A stretch of 64,000 nt of DNA from contig JALNQF010000037.1 of the NCBI GenBank assembly GCA_028456385.1, positions 186,001-250,000 on the forward strand. The letters are read 5' to 3'. This DNA is from Ophiosphaerella korrae (lineage: Eukaryota > Ascomycota > Dothideomycetes > Pleosporales > Phaeosphaeriaceae). Below the pieces are notes generated by a model that had not been told where the DNA came from, did no database searches, and was given only the letters and a program-made list of their open reading frames with translations. The translations under genes and the position numbers were made by a program. Below are positions 45,909 through 56,210 of this stretch, piece after piece. Each line of letters begins with the position of its first letter. Positions within the stretch are counted from its first letter, which is position 1.

Positions 45909-46442
45909 GTAGATAGGCAATCGCCTACCTCAATAGATTGACTAAACATTAGGTGCTGAACTCGGTTAATAGCCAGCTCAAAGTCGAGGAAACTTTCGCT
46001 TCGTGAAAGCGAAAACGTCGTTGCGCCACTGCGTGCATTCAGGGATGCCACCTGGCTGAATTACCCGATTTTCGGCAGTGGCAAAAGGTAAGCGAGCAGA
46101 GTGAACGAGGATTGCCAGTGAGAGGCTGGGTACGTTTGCTTTTGGGAGGCTACGACAGTGTCCACTATTGAATAGTGCCTTCGGATGCTAGAGTTCTAGA
46201 TCGGGAGTGGTGCAACCCACTTGCAATCGATCATCACCACTGATCACCACCGATCGATTGTGCTCCACGCTTGCAAGTTTTGTCCCCACAATGATTGCCA
46301 TATTTTAAATAGGTGATATCTCTCTTTGGATTGAGCAACAATCTCGATAGCAGGTACCAGATTGACCTTCACATGTGCATCTGCTCCGGCTTATCTTCCT
46401 CGGCCCGAATCCTATTTCCACGTTGTCCATAGCATCTGCCGG
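45909..46442. other. Spacer between the two inverted MITEs, 534 bp
   Basis: Unique sequence with no readable gene. Contains a perfect 8-bp stem hairpin (TTTCGCTT/AAGCGAAA, about 45993-46013) and a cluster of GATCATCACC/GATCACCACC-like units near 46227-46256. Together with the flanking MITEs it forms a 1.13-kb structure with 0.3-kb inverted arms. Confidence 0.5.
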
Positions 46443-46738
46443 TACGGAGGAGCCTTCCAAAAGTTCTTACCCACGCCAAAAAAAGCCACAATCTTGGCAC
46501 ACAATATGAAAGTCTTCTACCTCTCAATTTGCTGAATTTTTAATAGCTCTCTAGCCATTTCTTATCTCTATATGGCGCCTAATTACAATATTAATACGCG
46601 AGACATAGTTGTTGCCTTTGCATCACGACTTGAGGGCAAGATCGCACTATGTGGTCACAATCACTGGACTACCTAACCTAGAAATGTGGCTTTTTCGTGT
46701 CTTGGCGTGGGCAAAGACTTTTGAAAGGCACCTCCGTA
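46443..46738 (+). mobile_element. MITE copy B (296 bp), inverted relative to copy A
   Basis: Begins TACGGAGGAGCCTTCC and ends GGCACCTCCGTA, with the same internal sequence as copy A in opposite orientation, including TATGGCGCCTAATTACAATA. TA dinucleotides bound both ends and the flanks outside differ between copies, so each is a separate insertion (or one segment flipped). Family unnamed here. Confidence 0.87.
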
Positions 46739-47797
46739 CCCTCATTGACACGTGCCGGAGCTTCCGACAGGTGCTGGGCTTGGGAGAGTGGGAGGCGTTA
46801 TTAGCCTACCATCGTATTAGCGCCCCGTTCCCTAGCTCCACCTAGTTCATGATTCGCAGACGGCTCGTCCCTCAGTCGGCCACTCATGTACCTTGTCTAT
46901 GCTTTAGCACCGAATTCCCAATGCCTGGAACGAAGTGTAGTTCGTGTACCATCGGCCCTTATTTCCTCAAGCATTATGTACATCACGTAAACTAAATCCT
47001 TTGAATTTTGCAGGGGAAATCCGTGTCGGTATCCTAACGCATTAGTATCCTCCACCGGGCCCACAGCGCAGAGCCAATTCTAGGCCATCCCAAACTAATT
47101 GGGGAAGCAGGGTGCTGTGCTGTGCTGTATCGCAAATGTCACGCTTTCTAGTTGGTACGGCTATTCCAATGGTCCAGGGCCGTAATTAACTTCTCCAAGT
47201 CCGTAAACGTAGCACTTGGTGTACCTCGTGATAAAACCTGCATGTGCTTAGTATGCTAGGTACATGTTTCTTGGAGTCCGTCCTTGCGTGAGTGTTCTAG
47301 CAAGTCAGAACAAAACAGAGATGGAGTCCGAAACCCTATACGTGACTACAGCGAACTAACGATGTGATGGCCTTGATCTATGACCAAATCTGATCCTTTA
47401 CAGGAACGGAACCCAGCCTCGTCGCCTCCAAAACGCACCTTGCCCCTCTTTCTCTACCTCGCACGGTTAAATTGGGCCGCGGACGGTGCATGGAACGAAA
47501 AGGTAATAATTGATGCTAATTCGCTCTTATTGGCGGCACACTCGGTTCATGGTGGCGGCTGGTGGCTAAACCCTGAAATGGATAAAACCCTGAGACGCCA
47601 TGTATGCGTGTCATGCTCAGCGGCACGCATCTCGAGCATCTCATGTCGCATCAGAGCTTCCGGAAAGGGGTCCACTTCTCCAGAGCCTAGGGACTCGTAT
47701 GCATGGGGCAGATCTATCCTTTGGGCAATTATATACTTGACTTGCACCGATCCACAATCAGGAACGATCTTTGCAGGGCAGCTCAGCAGAATCTACA
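46739..47797. other. Intergenic region upstream of the rhodopsin-like gene, 1059 bp
   Basis: No gene supported. A frame at 47380-47853 overlaps the next gene's start and has no domain. A short GTGCT tandem (about 47111-47126) is the only repeat seen. Confidence 0.4.
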
Positions 47798-49279
47798 ATG
47801 CATACTTTGACAGAGCGTCAAGGGTCGCCGCCAATACCATTCCGCCCGAATGAGAACCAAGGACCAACAATTCTGGGTACCACGTTAACGGTGACTATTT
47901 TCGCCCTGTTAACTGTCATTACGAGGCTATACGTGAGACTTCGGATGATAAGAAATGTCGGGTGGGATGTAAGTTCTTCTTGGAAGATATCGTGAGCTTG
48001 GCATTGACTTTTATGCAGGACTATGTGATGGTCTCGACGATGGCTCTAGTATGTGACCCGAAAAGAGTGCCACCTTACCAAATTTAACATGTATACAGTG
48101 TATTGCAGGGCAATGCATCATCATTCCAGAAGTCTACTATGGTGCTGGAAAGCATATGGAGTACATCTTGCCACCGACCCATATTGGTGTCGCTCTTAAA
48201 CTTAACTTCATTACCCAGCCGCTGTACCTCTTTGCCATATGCTTGGTCAAGGTATCTGTAGGCCTGTTCCTCCTTCGTATTGCAGTTCAGCCTTTTTACA
48301 GAAAGCTTATTATTGGCATCATGGGTAAGTCTGAACTTCTCCAGTAACTTGTATTACCACCACTGAGTGTACTCTAGCATTCATGTCATTCTACACAATT
48401 GGGTGCTTCTTTACTATTATGTTTCAATGCACAGACCTTCGAGTGCAATGGGATCAAACTGTCAAAGGAACATGCTGGACGTCCTTCACGCTGAAGGCCC
48501 TTAGCTATGCCAACCAAGCGCTAAATATTGTCACGGATTTTGCGTTCTCAATTGGTATACCTGTAGGTTTTCTACCAAGAGGCGATAAACCATGCTTTGT
48601 CTAATAATTATAGGTGCCTATGCTCTGGAACGTCCAGATGAACCGTCGTCAAAAGTTCTCACTCCTTGCCATTTTTGGCCTGGGTTCCTTCGCTACAGCC
48701 GCCGCAATTGTCAAATTGACATACATAACCACCTACGGACGCTCGGGAGACTGGTTATGGGACTCGCGCAACCTTACCATCTGGACAGTCGTCGAATGCA
48801 ACATTGCCATCATCGCTGGTAGCTTACCAGCTCTGAAGCCCCTTTTCCGCACCGTCCTTGGGTCTACATACGGTCATGGCTCTCGCAAAAATACCGACCC
48901 AAACTATTACTCAAAACCGTATGGGCAGGGCTCGGGCCATCGTTCCGTCTCCAAAAACTACGCTTCTCTCGAATCGAATAAAACGGGGGATGGCGTCCCA
49001 TATGGAGCTGCAAGTGACGCATACATGCTGACAACCATCGGCGCAAAGAAAGAAGTCGACAATACCACCGGGCCTTCCTCTGGCAGGAGTTCACCAAATC
49101 TAGGCAAAAATAGTTCAGAGAGCATAACGAGGCTGAACGACAAGAGCGGTGGATTCAGCGGCCTGGGAGGCATTGCCGTCACAACAAAGGTGGATGTGAA
49201 CTCGGTGCATTCAAGAGATCGAGACATTTACGACGACGGGAAGAGGCATATCCGGGCACAGACAAAGGAGCTAGTGTAA
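47798..49279 (+). CDS. Seven-TM fungal rhodopsin-like (Fung_rhodopsin/Pth11-related) membrane protein
   Basis: Five exons: 47798-47968, 48019-48048, 48099-48324, 48378-48562 and 48614-49279; 425 aa. The four introns are 50-53 bp, with GTAAGT, GTATGT, GTAAGT and GTAGGT donors. TM1 is GTTLTVTIFALLTVITRLYV; exon 2 encodes only DYVMVSTMAL. Then come YYGAGKHMEYI, the KLNFITQPLYLFAICLVKVS helix with SVGLFLLRI, CTDLRVQWD, NIVTDFAFSIGIPVPMLWNVQ, and W..VVECNIAIIAGSLPALKPL. This order (DDxxx, GxGxH, K.S..LF.LRI, C.P....W, D......P....W, E...G....PxL+P) is the Fung_rhodopsin domain. The last 150 residues are a Ser/Gly-rich cytosolic tail. Relatives include Pth11-type receptors, but most are uncharacterised; no CFEM domain is present. 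Confidence 0.92.
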
Positions 49280-49898
49280 AAAGTACTCTATTTGCAATTT
49301 TGTTGTGATACCCTGTTCCGATGACCGCCATGGCTGGGCGGAATACGCATGCTGCGTATCTTCTCGTTTACTCTGTCGTCAATGTAATAATAGTGCATGA
49401 TATTCATAAAACTAGCTTGTTATTGACGAAACGCGCCGGCCCTCGCTGCCCATGTCCATCGCCAAACACCGCTATCGGTTACCTCGCGCCACGCTCCGCA
49501 CTAGAAACCACAATTTTGAAAGTCACTAATCTCGTTTCCACAGCCCAAGTGCCGGCCCAGCCCGCGGTCGGTTCGAAAAGGTGCGCTCAGTCAAAGCAAA
49601 GCGCAGATTATCAATAAAGCAAAGCAAGAAATGTGCCCACGATCAGAAGTCATGATGGTGTGGTGTGTTCAAGTAGATCCCTTGCATGAGCCAATCGGAG
49701 GCTTGATCTGGACACATGAGCACACCGCGTGAACGCCGGTTTCCACCCCATCCTGGCTCACCAATAGCCTGCTCAGCCACCCCACACATCTCGAGAACCT
49801 CGTCCAGCTCCTGATTATAAGAATGATGGTGTCAGGCTGGCAGTGATATCTTTGACAACCTCTCCCTCTCTGATGAACACAGTGGACCGCTCGCAACG
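49280..49898. other. Intergenic region, 619 bp
   Basis: Nothing recognisable. Holds the 3' end of the rhodopsin-like gene and the promoter of the small membrane protein gene. Confidence 0.4.
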
Positions 49899-50520
49899 AT
49901 GCCCGACGCAGCGAGATTCATAGCCTATGTCGTGTTTAGCGCGCTACTGTTGCGCTCGGTGAGGGTGGCTGGGTTTGTGTTCTTGTACATCAATTACCAT
50001 GTCTACCGTGTCGCGGCAATGCAGGTACAGGTCAAGGGCCAAGGTACACCAACGCCTCGCAGACGAGTTGGACAGCGCGATGCTGTAGAACCAAATCGCC
50101 CAGCAAATCGTGAGTACATGGTTTCTAGTGGCTACGCTGCTTTAGCCGTCCGTCAAGCTGATGATGCCTCGCATTTTAGCCCCCAATGTACCGAGTCTTC
50201 CTAAAGCGGCTCACCAGCCAAATAAATCACAGCAGGGCCCTGGTCAGAATCAAAACCCACGGCCGCCACCGCCTTATTCTCTCTCGGCTCCCCAGGAACA
50301 GCAGTCTAGCATCATTGAACTGTATGATTCTATCATAGCTGCCGATGCACAAACTATGACTGTGCAACAACAAACCATGGCGTCGCAACTCGACATTATT
50401 CGCTCGCAATCTCAGATGATTGCCAAGTTACGGCACATACTAGAAGAGCAAGACGACAGGATAGAGGAGCTTGAACAGAGATTTAGGGGACGTGGAGCTA
50501 GTAGGTCAAAGAGTTCGTAA
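49899..50520 (+). CDS. Small membrane-anchored coiled-coil protein, function unknown
   Basis: Two exons, 49899-50109 and 50180-50520, intron 70 bp (GTGAGT...TTTAG); 183 aa. The N-terminal third has one or two hydrophobic segments (FIAYVVFSALLL and AGFVFLYINYHVY). A Pro/Gln/Asn-rich linker (RPPPPYSLSAPQEQQ) follows, and then a C-terminal heptad-like helix of about 60 residues (IRSQSQMIAKLRHILEEQDD then RIEELEQRF), ending in a basic tail RGRGASRSKSS. The layout resembles a tether or scaffold anchored in a membrane with a cytosolic coiled coil. No family recognised. The consistent splice and coding character support a real gene. Confidence 0.6.
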
Positions 50521-51692
50521 GTAGAGGGGTGCTTATGACAAAGGAAATGGTGTTTGGGGAAATGTATCTGTATTTTTAATACCCTGGGTGGGTTGTTCAA
50601 GGCTTTGGGCGTTCAAATATACGCTTATTCTGGAATCTTGTGGGACTCTATCTTGGAGTTCTCAGTTTGATCTACACCTAGGTAGACGCTAGTTGTTCAC
50701 ATACTAACAAAAATATATCTATATTCTCTCAGGGATGGCCATGTCTGGCCTACAAAGCTCTGGATGCCTCGGTGGTGGGGTACGGTCATGCTTCAGTTGC
50801 GTATCACTGCATCAAACAACGGAAAGGGTACGTCAGCTCTTGTGCCGTTACCAGGACTGGGCATTAGTGTCATGCAATGATGAAGCTGAGCACCACCTCC
50901 CCGGCCCCCACTTCCGTGTCTTGTTGGGTGCTTCATCATTTTTTTTTGTTATCAGCTTCAGGTTATTCTTGTACTACGTGTTTTATCTAAAGAATACAGT
51001 TCAAATTGAAGTAAACAAAGAGGCTCCTATGACAAACTGAAGTACTTCTTAGAGTTTAGAACCCAAAATAAAGGTAGGGTAAGGCCCCATTAGTTTGGTC
51101 CAGCCTATTCGATAGGGCGAGACTTTCATAGCATATTGGCTATTCTATAGCTGCTTCGGCTGCACAGCGGACTTACAACCGCGACTATAGTTCCTGTGCA
51201 ACTGCTAGCGTAGGAGACAGTCACATGTAGGGGCCTCGAGTCTGCGATCAGCGTCGTTGTGAAGGTGCTCCAGGATGCTTGTAGCAACAAGGAAGACGAT
51301 AACACAGCCATTAAGCGGATTCGCTTTCGTTTCCGTGGGATTTGCATATTCCAATATGCAGGTAAGATAGCACCCATTGAAGACCGAAATCTGAGGTCAC
51401 TGGGGTTGTAAGCCTGTCATGTTCTAGCCAGTCACCGGCTGTTGAGAAATAGGCAGGTCGGAAAATCGCCGAAAGCACCGATATCTACTGGCGATATGTT
51501 CTGAACGGTAGCCCAAAACGCCACCTCAAGGGGACCCTACGGATATTTAAGCTGAACACGGCCCGTTCGTGCAGAGAAACTAACGGCCAATGTCTGCAGT
51601 AGGGTGTGTGAACAAAATGGGTTATCAGCCCCGAAGTTATGGTATTTTATTCGGCAATTGTGTAGTCTCACTAAACGCAACTGGAACGAGAG
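50521..51692. other. Intergenic region, 1172 bp
   Basis: No gene supported; short frames only (50735-51040, 51126-51377). AT-rich in part, with a T9 run near 50940. It may hold convergent 3' UTRs. Confidence 0.4.
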
Positions 51693-52694
51693 TTACCTTC
51701 CCATACTGTCAATCATCTCCCTCTGTGTTGCCCTGTCTTTATTTGTCTGACTTAGCGACGGAATACCTAGTCACAAAGTTAGCGCAAACCGTCCGTCCAA
51801 GTCTACAGTAAGAACATACTCCTTAAATCTCCTACGACATCCTTGGCCTTTCCGAAATAAACTTCCTGCAGTAGATTTCGCATCTTAAGTTCCATGTCCT
51901 CGACCATCTTGCCAATGTTAGCAACATGTGAGGTATCATCTTCCACAGCCATATCGGCTTCGACCTGGCGGACCATGTTGCCAGAAAGGTCGAGGCCGCC
52001 AAGAGCTTCGCTTGTAGAACCTAGAGAGAGTATGACAGTGGATGTGAGTTTGTAATGTGCAGTACGAGCGCGATCTTGGGCATCAAAGACGTGGATGCTA
52101 TCCCAACTGCCCGAGCTAGACGATGTGGGTGATACGGCTGTTCATGTGAGCGACGAAGCAAGCTGTAGTGGAGAGCTAAGGTTACCCTTTTTGAGCAGCA
52201 CACAGCCTGCAAATCCATCGTCCATGTCCCACAGATAGACACTAGATATGCCGCCCTCGAAATAGCTGCACGTGTCAGCATCCTACACCATGACCGTTAC
52301 AGCACTAAAGCTTACAGCTCCCTATACACGTCAAATGCCTCGTTGGCCTTGATCTCCATCTTGCGCGTGCGGTCACTTGGCGTAATGCCCTCCTCGATTG
52401 GCGGCTCGAACTCATTGCTCCACGGACTCCGCCAGCTGTCGCCATCGCGGTTGTAGTCGCAGCACAAAAAGTCGCGCTTCGTTTTGGAGCATTTCTTGAC
52501 GGTAAGGGGGATGTCGACGGATTCGAGGAGATCTTCTTCGAGGGAGGGGTTCAGCGATATAATGCTGTCGACATTGCGCTTGACGTCTTTTGGGTTCAGG
52601 CGGCGGAGGAGGTCGCTAGGGGGTGAATTAGCTGTGCGGCATTTGCGGCGGGCGGGAATGAAGCTCACAGAGCGCTGTCTATAGGGTCTGCCAT
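51693..52694 (-). CDS. CAP2: F-actin-capping protein subunit beta
   Basis: Five exons on the minus strand: 52694-52669, 52615-52316, 52265-52186, 52137-51820 and 51766-51693; 265 aa. Introns are 53, 50, 48, 53 bp. Reading across the joins gives [133 protein letters not shown] and [22 protein letters not shown]. This is the complete beta subunit, including the C-terminal actin-binding tentacle in the last mini-exon. It forms the alpha/beta heterodimer that caps barbed ends. Missing the last intron would give a false MFLL end. Confidence 0.96.
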
Positions 52695-53255
52695 GGTGTT
52701 GTGCTGGTTTGAGGCGGCGATTGGACAATAGGTGGGACTGTTTGGGTTGTCTTGGTGGTAGTCGACAGCAAGGCCGTGCCCCTCAATGTGCTCGACCTCT
52801 GGCCAATTGCGCGAGTCATGCACGAAAACCCCCATCTCGGCGCGCCTGACCTTCTGCTTCCTTTACTTCACCCCCACCAACCTTATAATTATCTCACTTC
52901 GTCAATTCCTGGATGGGATGTAATATGTTAGTTGCGTCGCTCTCTGTTGGTGGGGAGCTGGATAAATGCATATCGAACGCTCCTTCCTCAAAGCCATACT
53001 TTCACTCGATGTATTCATTCACCTTTCACAGCAACACTGCGTGCACCCACACAGCCCTGACAGATAAGGCCCTCGGCCTTGGAGCTGACATGCGGCGTCG
53101 CTTCGTTAGCGGTGGCGCAGTGCCGAACCAATCCTTATTTTCATTGCCTCGCAATGAGCAACAGCATTTTCCCCTATTACGGTTAACTGAGCGACTACTT
53201 GCCGCGTAGTGCATGAAAAGTCCAGCATAGATATTATACTTGAAAACCAACAAAA
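52695..53255. other. Divergent intergenic region, 561 bp
   Basis: Promoter region of CAP2 (left) and of the coiled-coil gene at 53256. No other gene seen. Confidence 0.45.
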
Positions 53256-54307
53256 ATGGAAGTGCTGCTGAAATGTTTCAATTACTCAAATATCCTCATT
53301 GTCTTGATCATGACCACTATTTCAACGATTCCATCTTCGTCTCTGCATTCCCCTTTGGGCTCCAACCAACATCAACCAATCGCCATACCAGCCACGGGCC
53401 CAGCTCTAGGATCGCCATTCCTCCGAGCCTATCCTCTTGGCCTTGAAACCTTTGATATTTCCTCTTTGGTGTTCCTTTCATTTCTCGATGAGCTTAATCA
53501 TATCATGGTCGTCAGCCCTCCTGTGAGCGCCCTTAGCCCGGTAGGCACCATTGTAGGACAAGCCCCTCTCGTAACCGCCCAGATCGTGGGTGCTTCTGTG
53601 AATGCTGCAGCCGAAGTAGGAGCATACGCCATGAGCAAAGGACGCAGCGAGCTATTACCCAAGAAAGCAAACAAAGAGATATTCGCACCGCGTGGTTTGA
53701 GGGTCGACATAGTGAAGTTGGAAGTCGTGGCCAAAGTGGCAGAAATACCCATCTTAAACGCCGAGGGCAAAGTTGCGAAAGATATACCGCTTCTTGCTCC
53801 AATGGAAAGCCTCAGCACTCAAATGTCGGGGCAGCAGCAGAGATTGACGGCACTGGCACATTGGACTGGGCTACTGGAGTTGACCCCTGAACACGACCCG
53901 AATGTAAACCAAAACTTTTTTTTAATAAGATGAATGCAACCGCTTCAGAACGCCAGCGCTCAAAGGAAGAGGCGAGCATCCTGAAGAAGCGGACAAAAGC
54001 ACATGAAAGTAGACATAAGAAATTGAACAAGTTGCGCGGCGACTATGACAAGGATATGGAGAAACTTCGAAAAGAAGAAGTCAAATTAAGGGAGAACGAA
54101 GCTAAGAAGCCCGAGAAAATGGCTAAAGAGTTACAGAAATCGGAAGGCAAGCGTAGAAAGGTGCAGCAGGAGTACAAAGAAGATATGGAGCATGTTCAGG
54201 GTGTTGGAAGTACTTCAGTCAAAAAGGACAAGGAGGAAAATGCCGCAAGGAAAATACTGTGGTTACTGATTTGGGAGCTGTCTATCTCTACACCAATATG
54301 CCGGTAG
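53256..54307 (+). CDS. Fungal coiled-coil family protein with an apparent one-base frameshift
   Basis: Two overlapping frames make one protein of about 350 aa. Frame 1 (53256-53933) reads SFLDELNHIMVVSPP, LVTAQIVGASVNAAAEVGAY, KANKEIFAPRGLRVDIVKLE. This matches a widespread ascomycete family in which FLDxLN..., ...AxxxGxGxQxAAGxG... and ...FGPxGLHxQIM... are conserved. The frame then runs out at a T8 tract (53916-53923). Frame 2, open from 53891 to the stop at 54305, carries the expected Lys/Glu-rich coiled coil (KSEGKRRKVQQEYKEDMEHV, ARKILWLLIW). One extra T would fuse them without a stop; a 26-bp intron would also work but is too short. Either a base-calling or assembly error or early pseudogenisation. 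The first 20 residues before MTTIS may not be translated. Confidence 0.55.
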
Positions 54308-54841
54308 GGCAAAATTTCATGGTGAGTTTGCTGAAGTATCGTGCATATATTCAGAACATACAGTATTGTAGTTGCAAATTCCTGGACCACCGTTGAGTTT
54401 GTTACAGCGGATCATCCTACTTGATTTTCGTATCTTCTTAGTCGTATCACCACTGGGTTTTTCTCTCATGACACTCGGCGGGAGGGCAGGACTGTCATGT
54501 TAAAGTCACCTTTACTACTTCATCTCCATATCAGGCGCGTAAATTTGATGCAAACGAACCGCTTCATGGATTTCGATGCGCTGCTGTAATTGGATCATCG
54601 GTCAGGCATTCAAGTGAAGTTGTGCTGTGAGCTCATCGGCCGCCATTTTACATTTTAAGGCATTCTCCCGCACTCACCTTCACTTGTCATTCCTGCATCA
54701 CGGCGCTAGCGTGGGCGTCCGCACATACATATATCAACGGTCTGCCTCCCACCTGGACTTTTCTTTACTCTCATCACCCCAACCTTCCCACTCGTCGCGT
54801 CCTTCTGCAATCTACACCACATCCATCAACCAAACAGCACC
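54308..54841. other. Intergenic region, 534 bp
   Basis: No gene. The pyrimidine-rich stretch at 54755-54830 (TTCTTTACTCTCATCACCCC) is a likely promoter element of the Myb-like gene. Confidence 0.45.
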
Positions 54842-55444
54842 ATGTCTGACACCGCTGCTCCAACTTCTGCCAGCACTGGCCCCGCATTCACTGAACGAGA
54901 GCTCTTGATGCTCGGTTGGGCTATGCAGTCGCTGAAGACCGGTCCTCCAGATGTGAGCATTCCATACCTCAACATACGACTCTTTCCATTGCGGCTTGCT
55001 GACTTATGTAGATTGACTACGAGAAGCTCGCCAAGTTCGCTGGCATGTCCAACCCCCGCTCCGCTAGCAATGCTTGGGCCAAGATCAAAGCCAAGCTGAA
55101 CACTGGTCCTCCAGCTGATGGCGTTGTCCCCACCACCCCCAAGAAGGCCGGCCGGCCAAAGAAGGCTACAACTACCGATGAGAATGGTGATCCTACTCCC
55201 ACGAAGACTCCTCGCAAGCGTGTCGCCAAAAAGCAAGACGTTGATGGGGATTCTTCTCCCAAGAAGAAGGGTCGTGGCAAGGCAGCTGCCAAGGAAAAGG
55301 GTGAGTGAACATTGACATCTTCGTCAATATGTACATTACTGACTCATGTAAGCCAAGGCTAAGGATGGGTCTGAAGAGTCCGACAGCAAAGATGCTCTCT
55401 TTCCGGTCGAGTCTGCCGAGGACGATACTCCAGAGGAGGTCTAG
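54842..55444 (+). CDS. Myb-like (Myb_DNA-bind_8) small nuclear protein with basic/AT-hook tail
   Basis: Three exons: 54842-54952, 55012-55300 and 55353-55444; 163 aa. Residues 15-65 read FTERELLMLGWAMQSLKTGP then PDIDYEKLAKFAGMSNPRSASNAWAKIKAKL, the compact Myb-like helix bundle common in fungal nuclear proteins. A basic tail follows (TPKKAGRPKKATT with a GRPKK AT-hook core, then SPKKKGRGKAAAKEK), and an acidic end (SAEDDTPEEV). Probably chromatin- or DNA-associated. The second intron (55301-55352) again needs a TAAG acceptor; it joins KEKG to AKAKDGSEESD. Without it the protein would stop two codons into the intron. Relatives are abundant in Pezizomycotina; targets unknown. Confidence 0.83.
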
Positions 55445-56210
55445 TCTAACACCATCACAAGGTTTGCCCTCACTATTAATCACCCACTATGTTCACTGTT
55501 AACCAATATCACAGGCACATTTCTGACTTCGGCGCTACACGTTTTGTGTTTTGTGACCACATTTTATCACACTGAAATGTCAGACTTTGGTTTTGCTATA
55601 TTCTATGCTGATGTTTTGTTTGCCTGCTTTGCTGGATGGCTGCTAGAGAAATAGTTTGCATCGTAGCGCCTGGCAAACAGAGCACATGGAAAGCATTGGG
55701 AGATGTACGGAGAGGGCGTTCATTGAGTAACAACTGGCGACTTTTTCATTGTCCAACGTAGTGGCCACCGAAGGTAGTGGCCGTGAAGAATCAAATAACA
55801 CATCCTTTAAAACAGCATTCTACATTCAACACCAGTTTCTCACACATTTTAGTTGCAATAACCTTGGCAGATCGGACCGGTAGTATAACGGCTCCAATAT
55901 ACCTTAAGCATGGATTGTCCTATCCGGATATTACCCCAGACACTTGACCCTGCATCTACTGCTTGGACCCCGCACAGCCTAATATGGAAGCATAGTACAC
56001 TCTGTGTGCCACAGTTTCTGATTCAATAGCATGCATGGTGCACGCATCATCTGATGTGAATTATCGATAGGCATCTCATAGGGCAACGTCCGAGCAAGGG
56101 ATTGGGTACTACGGAAAAACTGGTTGCGAGGATTATGCTCCCGATAGCATTTTTCTAACTCATGTACTTTGATATGTGCCCTTGATCGCAAGACCTGCTC
56201 GAGCACCGAG
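55445..56210. other. Intergenic region, 766 bp
   Basis: Nothing recognisable. Contains the 3' UTR of the Myb-like gene (T-rich at 55540-55625) and the promoter of the prolyl hydroxylase gene. A minus-strand frame at 55979-56272 overlaps exon 1 of that gene and lacks a domain. Confidence 0.4.

Noticed and set aside
47380..47853. 157-codon frame before the rhodopsin-like gene
   Set aside because: It overlaps the well-supported first exon of that gene and has no recognisable protein features.
43069..49279. Tyrosinase, SDR and rhodopsin-like genes as a natural-product cluster
   Set aside because: No PKS, NRPS, terpene cyclase, RiPP precursor with repeats, or pathway regulator is present, and the genes are separated by gaps and a MITE pair.
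49561..49590. GGTTCGAAAA, resembling a tRNA B box
   Set aside because: No matching A box, acceptor stem or anticodon arm could be built around it; no other tRNA candidate was found.
51781..51819. CAP2 ending in MFLL after DLRS
   Set aside because: A 53-bp intron with GTATGT...CTAG borders gives the conserved C-terminal tentacle sequence instead.
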